Source: Maea johnstoni (Eukaryota; Annelida; Polychaeta; Spionida; Magelonidae). Taken from it: a stretch of 64,000 nucleotides of DNA. Each line of letters begins with the position of its first letter. Positions within the stretch are counted from its first letter, which is position 1. Shown piece after piece: positions 8,413-17,906 of the stretch. Made by a program: the position numbers and the translations under genes. The notes under the pieces are model-generated. The model was given only the letters and a program-made list of their open reading frames with translations, made no database searches and was not told the DNA's origin. The stretch covers positions 310,001 to 374,000 of the forward strand of contig CAWWDR010000962.1 in NCBI GenBank assembly GCA_963942565.1. Direction: 5' to 3'.

Positions 8413-11400
8413 ATTAAAGTGGAGAGCTTTTCTCTAAGAAACTCAGACTTTTCTTTTAATCCTATCTTTCCCGTCTCAATAAGAATTCCCGCCTGACTTA
8501 GCGGATTAAATTTAACCAATCCACCACTTTTACTGGTCATCCTCATCAGCTTATCTATAGAGAGTTTAGCTATCTTTCCAAACTCTACTGAAACGATTCC
8601 CTTGCGCTCTTTCAAAGAGGCAATCCAGAGTTTTCTACAAATGATTCTGATCTCAGCCAGAGACAAGAGGCTTTGAACTTCATCGGGTAGAGGTCCGAAT
8701 CGATCATGAAGCTCGGCATGAACTCTATCGAGATCATCTTCAGACATAACGGAGGCAATCTTCTTGTAAACTTCCATTTTTTCAGTTGGATCTTTAATGT
8801 ATGTGTCGGGAATGAAACCGGTATAATCCAATTCCAGATAAACTTCCGGAGCTTCATCTTTGTTCTCGTCATCGGTTCTTTCAGCAACGGCTTCCTCCAG
8901 AAGCCTGAGGTACATGTCAAATCCGACGGAAACAATTTCACCGGACTGTTCTCTACCCAGCAGATTTCCCGCACCACGGACTTCCATATCTTTCATGGCA
9001 ATCTTGAATCCCGAACCCAGTTCAGTAAAGTCGGAAATAGCCTGCAATCGTTTCATTGCCAATTCGGATAAAGCTTTTTGCTCGGGATAAAACATATAGG
9101 CATAAGCCAGTTTTCCTGAACGACCTACTCTTCCGCGCAATTGATACAATTGCGAGATTCCATAATTATCAGCTCTGTCGATTATGATCGTATTTACATT
9201 GGGTATATCTATCCCGTTCTCAATAATCGTTGTCGCTACCAATACCTGAAAAGCGCCGTGTATGAATCTATGCATAACATCTTCTAGTTCCGGACCTGTC
9301 ATTTTTCCGTGAGCTGTTTCTATAAAGACTTCTGGAACCAGTTCCTGCAGAAACAATTGAACGCTGTCCAGACTCTCCACTCTATTGTGAAGAAAAAAGA
9401 CCTGTCCTCCCCTTTCGACTTCCCGTCGAATAGCCCCGGCAATGGTATCGGGATTGTATTCCTGAATAAAGGTTTCAATAGGCTGCCTGTTATAGGGTGC
9501 AGTTTTTAAAACCGACATATCCCTGATTTTAAGCAGAGACATATGCAGCGTTCGGGGTATAGGTGTCGCTGACATTGCCAGACAATCAATAGAAGCTTTG
9601 AGACCCTTCAGCTTTTCTTTGTCCTTAACACCGAATCTCTGCTCTTCATCTATAATCATCAGCCCCATATTTTTAAACTGAACATCTTTGGATAGTATCC
9701 TGTGGGTACCGATGACGATATCACAGCTTCCGGAAGCCAGTTCTTCAAGAACTTTCTTCTGGTCTTTTCTCGTCACAAACCTGGAAAGATGTCCCACTTC
9801 GATGGGAAATCGCTTAAAACGGTCGCAAAAGTTTTCATAGTGTTGTTCTGCCAATATGGTGGTAGGACAAAGCAGAGCAACCTGTCGGCCACCCATAACG
9901 GCTTTAAAGGCCGCTCTCATAGCAACTTCTGTCTTCCCGTAACCCACATCTCCACAAATGAGCCGATCCATAGGTTTGGGTTCTTCCATATCTTTTTTGA
10001 CTTCGTCGATGCTGATGAGCTGATCTTCGGTTTCCTGATAGGGAAATGAAGCTTCGAAGGCTACTTGAAAATCATTATCTTCGGCAAAAGCAAATCCCTT
10101 AGCCTGCTGTCTTCTGGCATATAATTTAACAAGCATATCGGCCAGATCTTCTACTGATTTTCTAACTTTGTTCTTTTTCACATCCCAGGATTTTCCACCG
10201 ATTTTATCCAAACGTGCGGCACGACCTTCATTACCGATATAACGCTGTACGAGGTTGACCTGTTCAATTGGTACGAATATGGAGTCTTCTCCGGCATATT
10301 CAATAGAGATGTAATCACGCTCATTGCCGGCTGCTTTGATTCTTTCAATTCCGTTAAAGCGCCCGATTCCATAATTGACATGTACAACAAGATCACCGGG
10401 ATTCAATTCAATAAATGAATCGATTACGGCGCTTTTCACTCTTTTGACTGAAGAGGGAACCCGTTTCCGTCTCCCAAAAATCTCATTTTCCTGAATGACA
10501 ACAATCTTTTTATGAGGGAGAGAAAACCCAGAAGAGATACTTTCGGGAATGACCTGGACATCAAAACCGTTCAGCATATATTTGATTCTTTCTGATTGAG
10601 AATCTGATTCGGCAAATACAAATACAGAATAATCATCCTGATTATAGAGATCCAGCTCCTCTTTTAAATAGCTTATATTTCCAAAGAAGGACCGACCAGG
10701 ATCACACTCCATTTCGTAAAGGACTTCATCTTTGTGCCTGTCCTGTTTTAAAGAATGAAGGTTGATCTGTTTGCCTTTTGTAAAAACGCTCTCATCAGAT
10801 AATATATATTCAGGAGAGGGGACGGAAAAATTCTGTCTGAGTGCTTCTACATAAAGTTCCTTATATTCTTTTAACAGAACATCATAAGAAGATTCCAGCC
10901 TTTCTTTATAGGCAAGAAATAGAGCTGATTTTTCAGAGACATAATCGATAAGTGTCGATGGCTTTTCAAAACTCAAAGGAAAAAAGAGTTCCTCACCACG
11001 AATTTCACGACTGGTCTTCAAAGTTTCCAATATTGGGGCATAATCCACTTCACCTATTTTCCCCGAGGAGATCTCTTCAAGTTTTCTTTCAAGAGTCTCT
11101 ATCCTATCATCAGTCCATAAAACCTCTTTAACCGGGTACATTGTAATCTGTTCATGGGCAGAAGTACTGCTTTGGCTGATTGGATCAAAAGATTTAATCT
11201 CTTCAATCTCATCAAAATCAAATACGATTCTAACTGCTTCACTCATACCGGGCATGAAGATATCGAGAACTTCTCCCCTCAGGGCGAACTCTCCCTGGAC
11301 CGTTACCCGTGGGACTCGGGAATATCCATATATCTGCAGGATATGTTCAAGGTTAACCGGATCGAATTCATCACCCTTTTTTAAAATCATTTTATTGGAT

Positions 11401-11816
11401 AATAAATAATCCTTGGGAGGCAGATAGGATAAGGCCGCTTTTTGGGAAGCTATGACGATCGACTTATTTTCACTTATTTCCAATAGCGCTTTAACTCTGG
11501 ATCCGAAGATGGAAGCCTGGGCAGAGACCCCTTTATAAAGCATTGTGCCCCACCAGGGAAATAAGATTGTATTCTGGACAAAGAGATCCAGATCGGCCTG
11601 GAGTTCCTCGGCATCTCTCTCAGTCGGCGTGACGATCAAAAGAGAGTCTTTTGTATACTTGTACAAATCTGCCAGCACTGCCGCCAGGTATGGTCCTTTC
11701 GGTCCCGAAAGATTTAAAGGCTTGCCTGAAGTGCTGCAATATTGCTGAAGCAGGTCCTGCCAGGTCTTATTTTTTTTAAGTGAGTCTGAAATTTCATTTA
11801 TGAATAATGTAATCAT
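8409..11816 (-). CDS. mfd: Transcription-repair coupling factor Mfd
   Basis: A 1135-residue ATP-dependent translocase that removes stalled RNA polymerase and recruits UvrA. Order of parts: UvrB-like N-terminal module, RNA-polymerase-interacting CarD-like domain (NPGDLVVHVNYGIGRF, about 475-540), helicase domains with Walker A GDVGYGKTE (near 620) and DEEQ box (near 723), motif VI with QLRGRVGRSG, and the C-terminal TRCF domain. Length and motifs are complete. It is convergent with the protease gene and has its own promoter region shared with the divergent gene at 11867. Confidence 0.97.
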   Translation of the reverse strand: MITLFINEISDSLKKNKTWQDLLQQYCSTSGKPLNLSGPKGPYLAAVLADLYKYTKDSLLIVTPTERDAEELQADLDLFVQNTILFPWWGTMLYKGVSAQASIFGSRVKALLEISENKSIVIASQKAALSYLPPKDYLLSNKMILKKGDEFDPVNLEHILQIYGYSRVPRVTVQGEFALRGEVLDIFMPGMSEAVRIVFDFDEIEEIKSFDPISQSSTSAHEQITMYPVKEVLWTDDRIETLERKLEEISSGKIGEVDYAPILETLKTSREIRGEELFFPLSFEKPSTLIDYVSEKSALFLAYKERLESSYDVLLKEYKELYVEALRQNFSVPSPEYILSDESVFTKGKQINLHSLKQDRHKDEVLYEMECDPGRSFFGNISYLKEELDLYNQDDYSVFVFAESDSQSERIKYMLNGFDVQVIPESISSGFSLPHKKIVVIQENEIFGRRKRVPSSVKRVKSAVIDSFIELNPGDLVVHVNYGIGRFNGIERIKAAGNERDYISIEYAGEDSIFVPIEQVNLVQRYIGNEGRAARLDKIGGKSWDVKKNKVRKSVEDLADMLVKLYARRQQAKGFAFAEDNDFQVAFEASFPYQETEDQLISIDEVKKDMEEPKPMDRLICGDVGYGKTEVAMRAAFKAVMGGRQVALLCPTTILAEQHYENFCDRFKRFPIEVGHLSRFVTRKDQKKVLEELASGSCDIVIGTHRILSKDVQFKNMGLMIIDEEQRFGVKDKEKLKGLKASIDCLAMSATPIPRTLHMSLLKIRDMSVLKTAPYNRQPIETFIQEYNPDTIAGAIRREVERGGQVFFLHNRVESLDSVQLFLQELVPEVFIETAHGKMTGPELEDVMHRFIHGAFQVLVATTIIENGIDIPNVNTIIIDRADNYGISQLYQLRGRVGRSGKLAYAYMFYPEQKALSELAMKRLQAISDFTELGSGFKIAMKDMEVRGAGNLLGREQSGEIVSVGFDMYLRLLEEAVAERTDDENKDEAPEVYLELDYTGFIPDTYIKDPTEKMEVYKKIASVMSEDDLDRVHAELHDRFGPLPDEVQSLLSLAEIRIICRKLWIASLKERKGIVSVEFGKIAKLSIDKLMRMTSKSGGLVKFNPLSQAGILIETGKIGLKEKSEFLREKLSTLI

Positions 11817-11866
11817 TGTAAAATACCGAAGATAAAATAGTATAATTATAACCGGCCGGAGTTAAA

Positions 11867-12814
11867 ATGTATTTTAGAAAATTGTTACTTATAACATTTA
11901 TTCTCTCAACATTTCATGTTTACGCAGCAGAATATAACAAAATTGATTTCAGCATACGCTACTTTGATAAGAAAATCTATTACCCAGGGGATAATGTTCA
12001 GATTAAAGCTTCTATTATAAACAACACCCCTGAAGAATTCAGCTTTAGCCTCTCGGAGAATAAAATCTTTAATATTAAGCTCAATGTCAAAACAATGAAT
12101 AACCAAATGCTGGACCCTTCTGAGGATTTCATCATAAACAGCAGCAGGAACAGCAATACCTTTTATCGTGAGATTATGCTGGATCCCGGTGAAGAATTCA
12201 GTTTTATCGTTGATCTCGATGAATACACCGACATCAGCAAACCGGGTATGTATGTCATAGACGGTATGTTCACAACGAATTTAAACAATCCGGGAGATTA
12301 TAGCCTCATATCCAACAGATTGCCTCTGTCAGTAAGACCCAGCAGTACTGAAAAAGAATTTACTGAATTTCTTGATTATGAAACAGGAGAGATTTTAAGA
12401 GCCAACCCTATTCCGCCCGATGAGGCCGTTATGTATATGCTTGAAGCCAGACAGAAAAGCATCTGGCCAAGATTTTTTCTCTACCTCGATATTAAGGCGT
12501 TGATGCTCAACGACAGTAATATAAAAAGGCAGTTTGAAAGATCGACCGAAGAGGAGCAACAATTGCTTCTAATGAATTTTAAATCTCAAATGGAAGGTGA
12601 AAGACTACAATCCGATCAATCCATAGTAATAATTCCATCGGATTTTGAAATTCTCCACACATCATACAGCGCGGATAAAGCAACAGTTATCGTAAGAGAA
12701 GAATTCCTCCAGGTTGGATATACTCAGGTAAAAAGCTTTACCTACTACCTGCACAGACAAGACGGCATCTGGCAGATATTCAATTATGAAGTAAAAAATA
12801 TTGGGACTAAATAA
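11867..12814 (+). CDS. Secreted protein with BsuPI-like beta domain
   Basis: Not identified by name. The 315-residue product has a Sec signal peptide (about residues 1-20, ending VYA). A beta-rich region (about 25-155) has the YPGDNVQIKASIINNT pattern of BsuPI/Ig-like secreted domains. A C-terminal half (about 190-310) resembles small NTF2-like periplasmic domains. GGAG lies upstream of the ATG. Its stop overlaps the next start by one base (TAATG), so it is translated together with the PilZ-type gene at 12814. A periplasmic sensor or scaffold role linked to that regulator is inference. Confidence 0.55.
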   Translation: MYFRKLLLITFILSTFHVYAAEYNKIDFSIRYFDKKIYYPGDNVQIKASIINNTPEEFSFSLSENKIFNIKLNVKTMNNQMLDPSEDFIINSSRNSNTFYREIMLDPGEEFSFIVDLDEYTDISKPGMYVIDGMFTTNLNNPGDYSLISNRLPLSVRPSSTEKEFTEFLDYETGEILRANPIPPDEAVMYMLEARQKSIWPRFFLYLDIKALMLNDSNIKRQFERSTEEEQQLLLMNFKSQMEGERLQSDQSIVIIPSDFEILHTSYSADKATVIVREEFLQVGYTQVKSFTYYLHRQDGIWQIFNYEVKNIGTK

Positions 12815-13518
12815 TGAAAATACTTCTCATCGCTGATGATGATCATATTAAGAAAACGATCTCTGACCATTTTAAGCCGAAAGGCTTTTCGGTCATCCAT
12901 TATAAAAATCCCTTAAAAGGGATGAATAATTTTGAGGAAATAGAACCGGAGATCGTAATTTTTAATTCAACAGATTATCCTCGACACTGGAAAATAGCCA
13001 ATGGCTTTTTAAAGCACGATGTCACTGATTTCAATCCCCTGTTTTTCCTATTGATAAATGATGATTTCCCCATGGAAGAAGTATGCAAAGGCGTATATTT
13101 AAATATCGATGCTTTCATCTCCGATGATTATGAAAGTGAAGATTATTTAACCCACCTTGAGGAATTGATTGGACGATTCTATTCTTCACAGCTATCCATC
13201 ACAAGGCCACTACTTTTAGAAACACCGGAAGAGCGAATTGATTTTATGTTTATGAATCCTGAAAACTTTCAGTTGGCAACTGGTACTTTAAGCGATTTGT
13301 CTCCTACAGGTGCGGGATTTAAGCCCGATAAGCCAAATGCCGTCTTTCCTCTGGCAAAAGGAACAATTCTTGAAGGTTGCTCATTGAGAACTGAAGAAGG
13401 AATAATTACAATTAAAGCAGAGATTGTGAATAACAGCGGAATAATGGATCTCAGCTTTATTGAATTTTCAGATAATGGCGAGGATCTGTTAAAGAACTAC
13501 ATTGAAAATAAGGAGTAA
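12814..13518 (+). CDS. Degenerate receiver plus PilZ-like protein
   Basis: A 234-residue cytoplasmic protein. Residues 1-120 have the beta-alpha layout of a response-regulator receiver (MKILLIADDD start, acidic pocket). The phosphoacceptor position, after VIF, is asparagine (FNSTD), so it is unlikely to be phosphorylated. Residues of about 130-230 resemble a PilZ domain (GTLSDLSPTGAGF, followed by a basic-poor segment), which in other proteins binds cyclic di-GMP, although the RxxxR motif is not clear here. It sits between a secreted protein and a small unknown gene in one operon. Confidence 0.55.
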   Translation: MKILLIADDDHIKKTISDHFKPKGFSVIHYKNPLKGMNNFEEIEPEIVIFNSTDYPRHWKIANGFLKHDVTDFNPLFFLLINDDFPMEEVCKGVYLNIDAFISDDYESEDYLTHLEELIGRFYSSQLSITRPLLLETPEERIDFMFMNPENFQLATGTLSDLSPTGAGFKPDKPNAVFPLAKGTILEGCSLRTEEGIITIKAEIVNNSGIMDLSFIEFSDNGEDLLKNYIENKE

Positions 13519-13523
13519 CATCC

Positions 13524-13844
13524 ATGAGTGATTTGAAGTATCTGACAACGACCCAGTTGAATGAAATTATCAAATATAAAGGTTCAACAGATTATGAAAA
13601 GAATTGCATACCCATAATAGGCAATCCAAGAAAACATCCCTACGACAAAAACAGATTGATACTCATTTTGGAAAGTCATGATGACAAAACGATTTTCCAT
13701 GATTTCAAACTGAATGATATCGCACATATCGAAGAGCTTCCCAATATTTCAAAAGGCGGTGGCGTGAGCCTTCGTCAAATTCAGCTCTGGGTTAAAAAAA
13801 ATAGTTGGATCATACGTTCCGAAGCCTATAAATGTGGACAATAA
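13524..13844 (+). CDS. Small conserved-looking protein of unknown function
   Basis: I do not recognise this 106-residue protein. It has no signal peptide or membrane segment. The AAGGAGTAACATCC leader gives a strong ribosome binding site, and it follows the PilZ-type gene by five bases, so it is the third gene of that operon. The sequence is mixed charged, with IIGNPRKHPYDKNRLILIL in the middle, a fold-like rather than random composition. Confidence 0.6.
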   Translation: MSDLKYLTTTQLNEIIKYKGSTDYEKNCIPIIGNPRKHPYDKNRLILILESHDDKTIFHDFKLNDIAHIEELPNISKGGGVSLRQIQLWVKKNSWIIRSEAYKCGQ

Positions 13845-13929
13845 ACCCAAATGACTGCTATATTGACTAATATAGTTGAGATTATTAAATTCTCTTTTAA
13901 ATTCAAATAAATAAAATGTGGAGGACCCC

Positions 13930-15093
13930 TTGAAAGATAGGCTGAATTATAAATTTACTTCCGAAAGTGTTGGAGAAGGACATCCCGATAAAGTTTGTGA
14001 CCTCATATCCGATGCCGTGCTGGACAAAGCTCTGGAACAGGATCCCGATTCAAGAGTGGCTTGTGAAACTTTTGCATCAACCGGAATGGTACTTGTCGGT
14101 GGAGAAATAACAACAAAAGGTTATATAGATATTATACAAACAGCAAAAAATACTCTTAGAGATATTGGTTATACAAATTCTGAATTTGGTATCGATGCTC
14201 ATTCATGCGCTGTCATGTCAGTCATCAAACCTCAGTCTGTTGATATATCTCAAGGTGTAACTGCAGGAGAGGGTCTCCATAAGGAACAAGGTGCCGGTGA
14301 TCAGGGCATGATGTTCGGATTCGCCTGTCGTGATACAGAGGAATTAATGCCCGCTCCTATTCAGTTTTCCCATTCCATAATGAGAAAAGCGGCAACAGTA
14401 AGAAAAAGCGAAGTTCTGGACTTCTTAAGACCCGATGGAAAATGTCAGGTTACTGTTGAGTATAAAGACGGAAAACCTTTCCAGATTTCTACTGTAGTTC
14501 TTTCCCATCAGCATAATGACAACGTCTCTTATGAGACTATCAGAGAGGGATTGATCGAAGAAGTGGTTAAGAAAAGCCTTCCAGCAGAATTATTAACAAA
14601 AGATACGGTTTATCATATCAATCCTACAGGACGATTCGTAATCGGCGGACCTGAAGGCGATGCGGGATTAACCGGTAGAAAAATTATTGTCGATACATAC
14701 GGTGGTGCTGCGGCACACGGCGGTGGAGCCTTTTCCGGAAAAGATCCTTCCAAAGTTGATAGATCAGCGGCTTATATGGCCAGATACATAGCTAAGAATA
14801 TTGTAGCTGCGGGATTGTCCGATACCTGCGAAGTGGAATTGGCCTATGCGATCGGTGTTGCTGAGCCGGTATCTATTTTTGTAAACACATATGGTACTTC
14901 TAAAGTTGATGAAATGCTGATTGAAGCTGCTGTGAGCAAACATTTCGATCTTACACCTGCCGGTATTATCAGAACATTAGATCTGAAGAGACCTATTTAC
15001 AAAGAAACTGCTGCATACGGACACTTCGGTAGAGATATTTTCCCTTGGGAAAAAACAAATGTTGTTGATGCACTAAAAGCTGATTTACTTTAA
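13930..15093 (+). CDS. metK: S-adenosylmethionine synthetase MetK
   Basis: Makes SAM from methionine and ATP in the cytoplasm. The start is set at the TTG at 13930: GGAGG ends six bases before it. A GTG at 13918 in the same frame would bury that binding site. The 387-residue product carries [10 protein letters not shown] at the N terminus, [10 protein letters not shown] (P-loop-like) near 115, and [19 protein letters not shown] near 260. No SAM riboswitch is visible in the short leader. A terminator follows. Confidence 0.96.
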   Translation: MKDRLNYKFTSESVGEGHPDKVCDLISDAVLDKALEQDPDSRVACETFASTGMVLVGGEITTKGYIDIIQTAKNTLRDIGYTNSEFGIDAHSCAVMSVIKPQSVDISQGVTAGEGLHKEQGAGDQGMMFGFACRDTEELMPAPIQFSHSIMRKAATVRKSEVLDFLRPDGKCQVTVEYKDGKPFQISTVVLSHQHNDNVSYETIREGLIEEVVKKSLPAELLTKDTVYHINPTGRFVIGGPEGDAGLTGRKIIVDTYGGAAAHGGGAFSGKDPSKVDRSAAYMARYIAKNIVAAGLSDTCEVELAYAIGVAEPVSIFVNTYGTSKVDEMLIEAAVSKHFDLTPAGIIRTLDLKRPIYKETAAYGHFGRDIFPWEKTNVVDALKADLL

Positions 15094-15110
15094 ATTGAAT
15101 ATTGCAGATT

Positions 15111-15137
15111 AACCGGATCTTATGATCCGGTTTTTTT
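15111..15137 (+). terminator. Rho-independent terminator after metK
   Basis: Stem AACCGGATC / GATCCGGTT with a four-base loop, running into seven T residues. Confidence 0.92.
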
Positions 15138-15158
15138 AAGCTTATTTCTACAACGCAG

Positions 15159-15187
15159 TTGACATAAAAAGCGTCTTGAGATAAATT
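15159..15187 (+). promoter_or_regulatory. Promoter for the tRNA-Asn remnant
   Basis: TTGACA, a 17-base spacer, then TAAATT. The tRNA begins 18 bases past the -10 box, a normal distance for a processed tRNA leader. Confidence 0.7.
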
Positions 15188-15204
15188 AAGCATCGTTGCT
15201 ATAT

Positions 15205-15255
15205 TCCCCTGTAGCTCAGTTGGTAGAGCGGGTGACTGTTAATCACTAGGTCTGA
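15205..15255 (+). tRNA. tRNA-Asn (GTT) 5' part, no proper 3' part
   Basis: The 5' acceptor strand TCCCCTG, the D arm (GCTC...GAGC) and the anticodon arm with CTGTTAA (anticodon GTT) are all intact. After the variable loop AGGTC the sequence no longer offers a TTCRANY T loop, and no CAGGGGA strand is found to pair with the 5' acceptor. The gene therefore looks cut within or just after its variable loop. It marks the switch from core genes to accessory DNA, and a break at an integration hot spot is the simplest reading. Confidence 0.75.
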
Positions 15256-15397
15256 GGGTCATGTCCCTTGGTGTATTTTAATACTTCTGTGAGTCTTTCT
15301 ATTTGATTTTTAAGAAACACACTAGATTCAAGTCCTTGTGCTTCCAAGTAATATCACTTCTATCTCACAAAAAATCGGTTTAACCAGCTTTACATGG

Positions 15398-15424
15398 AAA
15401 ACAAAATGCCCCAATAAGGGGCAT
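15398..15424 (-). terminator. Terminator downstream of the ssb remnant
   Basis: Read on the minus strand, ATGCCCC / GGGGCAT forms a seven-base-pair stem with a five-base loop followed by TTTTGTTTT. It lies 16 bases past the stop of the ssb remnant. Confidence 0.75.
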
Positions 15425-15439
15425 AAAAAATGACTACGG

Positions 15440-15745
15440 TTAAACCGGATTAAAAACAGGTTTAAACTCAAGATGCTCCGCAATTATTTTAATAATGGAT
15501 CTTCTTTCCCCATTATCATCTTCCCAGCGATCCTGTCTTATTCGACCGACAGCTCGAATACCACGTCCTTTTGTCAATTCCTGACTGGCTTTTTCTGCTA
15601 ATTTTCCCCAGACTTCAATTTCGTAATTTGAAACCTCATTAACTGGAGCACCTTCAAATTTGTAAAAACGGTAAGATTCAAACTGGAAAGTACAAAACGG
15701 CGTTTCAAATATAGAAACTATTATAAAAAAACTCTCATCATAAAG
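15440..15745 (-). pseudogene. ssb: Single-stranded DNA-binding protein, 5'-truncated
   Basis: About 85 codons clearly match the SSB family: the FESYRFYKFEG strand, EVSNYEIEVWGKLAE, and KGRGIRAVGRIRQDRWED, ending in IIAEHLEFKP. The first ~20 residues of the OB fold are not recognisable. The in-frame stretch before the match (to 15745) has no ATG, GTG or TTG start after an upstream stop. It lacks the usual acidic C-terminal tip, as many plasmid or element-borne SSBs do. It probably belonged to the mobile element that follows. Confidence 0.75.
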
Positions 15746-16036
15746 CTACAGACTTACACAGATCCCGTAGGGATTAATAACCTCTTTTATGAAGAATTGT
15801 TTTGATATAGGATCATTGTATGGCCTGAAAGCTTATATTTTATTTGGAGACCAATTCCACCTCGTTAACCAGAGGATTTCGGATTAACACAACTTACAGT
15901 ATTACACCACTTTAACTTAAAAATGCTTTCACTATAGAACATCAAACTCTCAGGGGTGACGGAAGATCCACTTTTTCGAAGAAAAAGTTAGCTGAAGGCA
16001 GGGGCAGACTTGCCCCCTTTAAAATGAACCCACGAC
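15746..16036. other. Intergenic stretch with hairpins, no gene seen
   Basis: No coding frame with a ribosome binding site is seen. Two hairpins stand at its right end: CTTTTTC/GAAAAAG near 15971-15988 and GGGGCA/TGCCCC at 16001-16016. They could serve as a terminator for the leftward gene at 16037 only weakly, since no good T run follows on the minus strand. Confidence 0.5.
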
Positions 16037-16702
16037 CTAAAATACTACAGTCACCATACAGTATATAAATAGAACTAAAGAAGAAAATAATGAAACCGGG
16101 CCTGCAATCGGGCGGAAAGAAAAAGGAATTGTATGAAACTTTTTCTTAGTTAAAGGTATCAGCAAAGGGACACCACTACCTGAAAATCCATCTGGAATAA
16201 TATGTCCGAAGATGACACTTCCCAGAGAAAACAGTATAATTAAAAAATCAAACTGCCCTTTTTTAACTAAATTAGAGATAAACCAGAATATTAAAGACAC
16301 AAGGGCAAACAACAAATATACAAATGGAGCATGAGTAATCCCTCTATGACCGGATATCTTATGGATAACCCTTGAAAATATATAAATAAACAACCCAAGA
16401 AAACCAGCCAGGTAGATAACAATATCTAGCTGAGATAGGTTAACCCCCCGTAGAGCAATATCAGAAAAAAAGTACTGAAGAAACAGAACCGGTACCGCTG
16501 CCGATATAAGTATCAAAGGAATATTTTTAGTAAAATGCGCATCTGGATGATCAAAATCAGGCAGGAAAGAAGCAACAACAGAAACTAAAAAATATTTGAT
16601 ATAATCACCAAGATCTAAGGGAATTAACGAGAACCTTTCAATAATTAAAATTACAAGAGAACAAAATCCCAAGCTACAAATAACATGTTGTTTATAATTC
16701 AT
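16037..16702 (-). CDS. YdjM-like inner-membrane metal-dependent hydrolase
   Basis: A 221-residue membrane protein with about five or six hydrophobic segments. The family's conserved polar motifs are all present: an early His in the first helix (YKQHVICSLGF), FLPDFDHPDAH near residue 48, HRGITHAP near 120, and GHIIPDGFSGSG near 165. In relatives these His/Asp clusters face a metal site. The physiological substrate is not established (the E. coli member is LexA-regulated). It follows the HicB/Xre-like gene by 16 bases, probably in one transcript. Confidence 0.75.
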   Translation of the reverse strand: MNYKQHVICSLGFCSLVILIIERFSLIPLDLGDYIKYFLVSVVASFLPDFDHPDAHFTKNIPLILISAAVPVLFLQYFFSDIALRGVNLSQLDIVIYLAGFLGLFIYIFSRVIHKISGHRGITHAPFVYLLFALVSLIFWFISNLVKKGQFDFLIILFSLGSVIFGHIIPDGFSGSGVPLLIPLTKKKFHTIPFSFRPIAGPVSLFSSLVLFIYCMVTVVF

Positions 16703-16718
16703 TTAATATCCCTAAAAA

Positions 16719-17123
16719 CTAAATGCATAACTCAAAATCATTAAATATTCGCTTTAACTTAAGGATCGTGTTAAGAGTGGGATTTGAATCAAGATTTTCT
16801 ATCAAACCATAACGTTGAGGCTGAACGCCAATAAGTTTGGCAACTTCTAACTTCTTTAGACCATGCATATTCCTTTCAATTTTTAACCAGGCTACAAAAC
16901 CGGCCATTGGACTGGGTAAGACAAAATGATCACAGACAGTCACCGGCGCCGGAATAGTTTTCTTATTTTTTATAGAGTAAACAAGATATTCAGTTAAGGC
17001 ATCTTCTGCAGCTTTATGTAAATCCTCTCCAATAATCATATTTCTGGAAAGACCAGGAAGATCCGGAAATGATAATACAGCTTCGCCCTCTTTTTCTTCG
17101 TAACATACACCATATTTAAGCAT
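16719..17123 (-). CDS. Orphan HicB-like protein with C-terminal Xre HTH
   Basis: The start at 17123 is chosen because AAGGAG lies just upstream. The 134-residue product has a HicB-fold N-terminal half (YGVCYEEKEGEAVLSFPDLPG, then a decoy RNase-H-like core to about 65). An Xre helix-turn-helix follows (MHGLKKLEVAKLIGVQPQRYGLIE, about 85-125). HicB proteins neutralise HicA mRNases and autoregulate. No hicA is visible on either side, so it may now act only as a DNA-binding regulator. An ATCGATATCGA motif sits 32 bases upstream of its start. Confidence 0.75.
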   Translation of the reverse strand: MLKYGVCYEEKEGEAVLSFPDLPGLSRNMIIGEDLHKAAEDALTEYLVYSIKNKKTIPAPVTVCDHFVLPSPMAGFVAWLKIERNMHGLKKLEVAKLIGVQPQRYGLIENLDSNPTLNTILKLKRIFNDFELCI

Positions 17124-17154
17124 TACATTTCTCCTTGTTTGTTTTTCCATCTTA

Positions 17155-17165
17155 ATCGATATCGA
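17155..17165. promoter_or_regulatory. ATCGA-type motif upstream of the HicB-like gene
   Basis: ATCGATATCGA: two ATCGA half-sites one base apart. Related motifs stand at 17331, 30938 and 32165, all intergenic in the same accessory region. A shared operator is inference. Confidence 0.4.
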
Positions 17166-17330
17166 CCAATTAGTCCACAAATATAAAACTTATAAGTTTA
17201 AAAAGTCTAATTTGTCGGAAACTATAACATTACCCACTAAAGGCAACACATGCTAGTATGAAGCATTATCAGCAAACTATGCAATCGAAACAGACTATTT
17301 CATCTAATCTAAAACTGGACTTAATAGTCT

Positions 17331-17341
17331 AAATCGATTAT
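17331..17341. promoter_or_regulatory. Partial ATCGA-type motif upstream of the lipoprotein gene
   Basis: AAATCGATTAT is identical to the right half of the motifs at 30938 and 32165. It lies 54 bases before the lipoprotein start. Confidence 0.3.
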
Positions 17342-17394
17342 GATTTGTAATCAATTGTTTAGATAGACAAAAAAATATTCCAAAAGAGGTAGTT

Positions 17395-17790
17395 ATGAAA
17401 AAAATCCCATTTTTACTATGTAGTGTTATTTTATTGATGATTTTTATGAGTTGTGAAAATCCGACATTGAAGGGCGGTGCATCAATCCCAATCGAAGATG
17501 CAATGATCGCTGTTGATTCAATTTCAGCAGCCGCAAACAATAGCGAACTCGTCTCAGAATTAAACAGTAATATCCTTACAGGGACAGGGATCGGATGGTC
17601 GTTTATTATAGATCAGACAGGTAATTTATCAGTCACATTTACCGGATATAATATTAGCAACATCACAAATAAAGAATATGAAAATATTAGTGGAGTAATT
17701 ACCCGTACAGTATCCGGTATTGTTTACAATATAATACTTACTGGAACAGGACCTGTATCAAAGGTGCAAATAGAGTTTGATGCTTTATAA
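17395..17790 (+). CDS. Small lipoprotein of unknown function
   Basis: A 131-residue protein with a type II signal peptide and lipobox IFMSC (Cys at about residue 20), so it should be lipidated in the membrane. The mature part is Ser/Asn/Thr-rich with beta-strand character (GWSFIIDQTGNLSVTFTGY). I do not recognise the family. AAAAGAGG stands before the ATG. The stop codon abuts the left end of an IS3-family element, so the true C terminus may have been changed by the insertion. Confidence 0.6.
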   Translation: MKKIPFLLCSVILLMIFMSCENPTLKGGASIPIEDAMIAVDSISAAANNSELVSELNSNILTGTGIGWSFIIDQTGNLSVTFTGYNISNITNKEYENISGVITRTVSGIVYNIILTGTGPVSKVQIEFDAL

Positions 17791-17906
17791 TGGACCCATA
17801 AATATGGACAAGAACTTTAGTTTGATTGTTTAATGTTTATGGAGGAAGAAGTTGAGTAAAAAGAGAAGATCATTCAGTTCAGAGTTAAAATTCAAAATTG
17901 TCCTAG

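Noticed and set aside
9702-10049. Plus-strand frame inside mfd (also 8706-9071, 9309-9509)
   Set aside because: Shadows of the mfd coding sequence on the opposite strand; no start signals.
13845-13929. SAM riboswitch before metK
   Set aside because: The leader is too short and shows no conserved SAM aptamer core.
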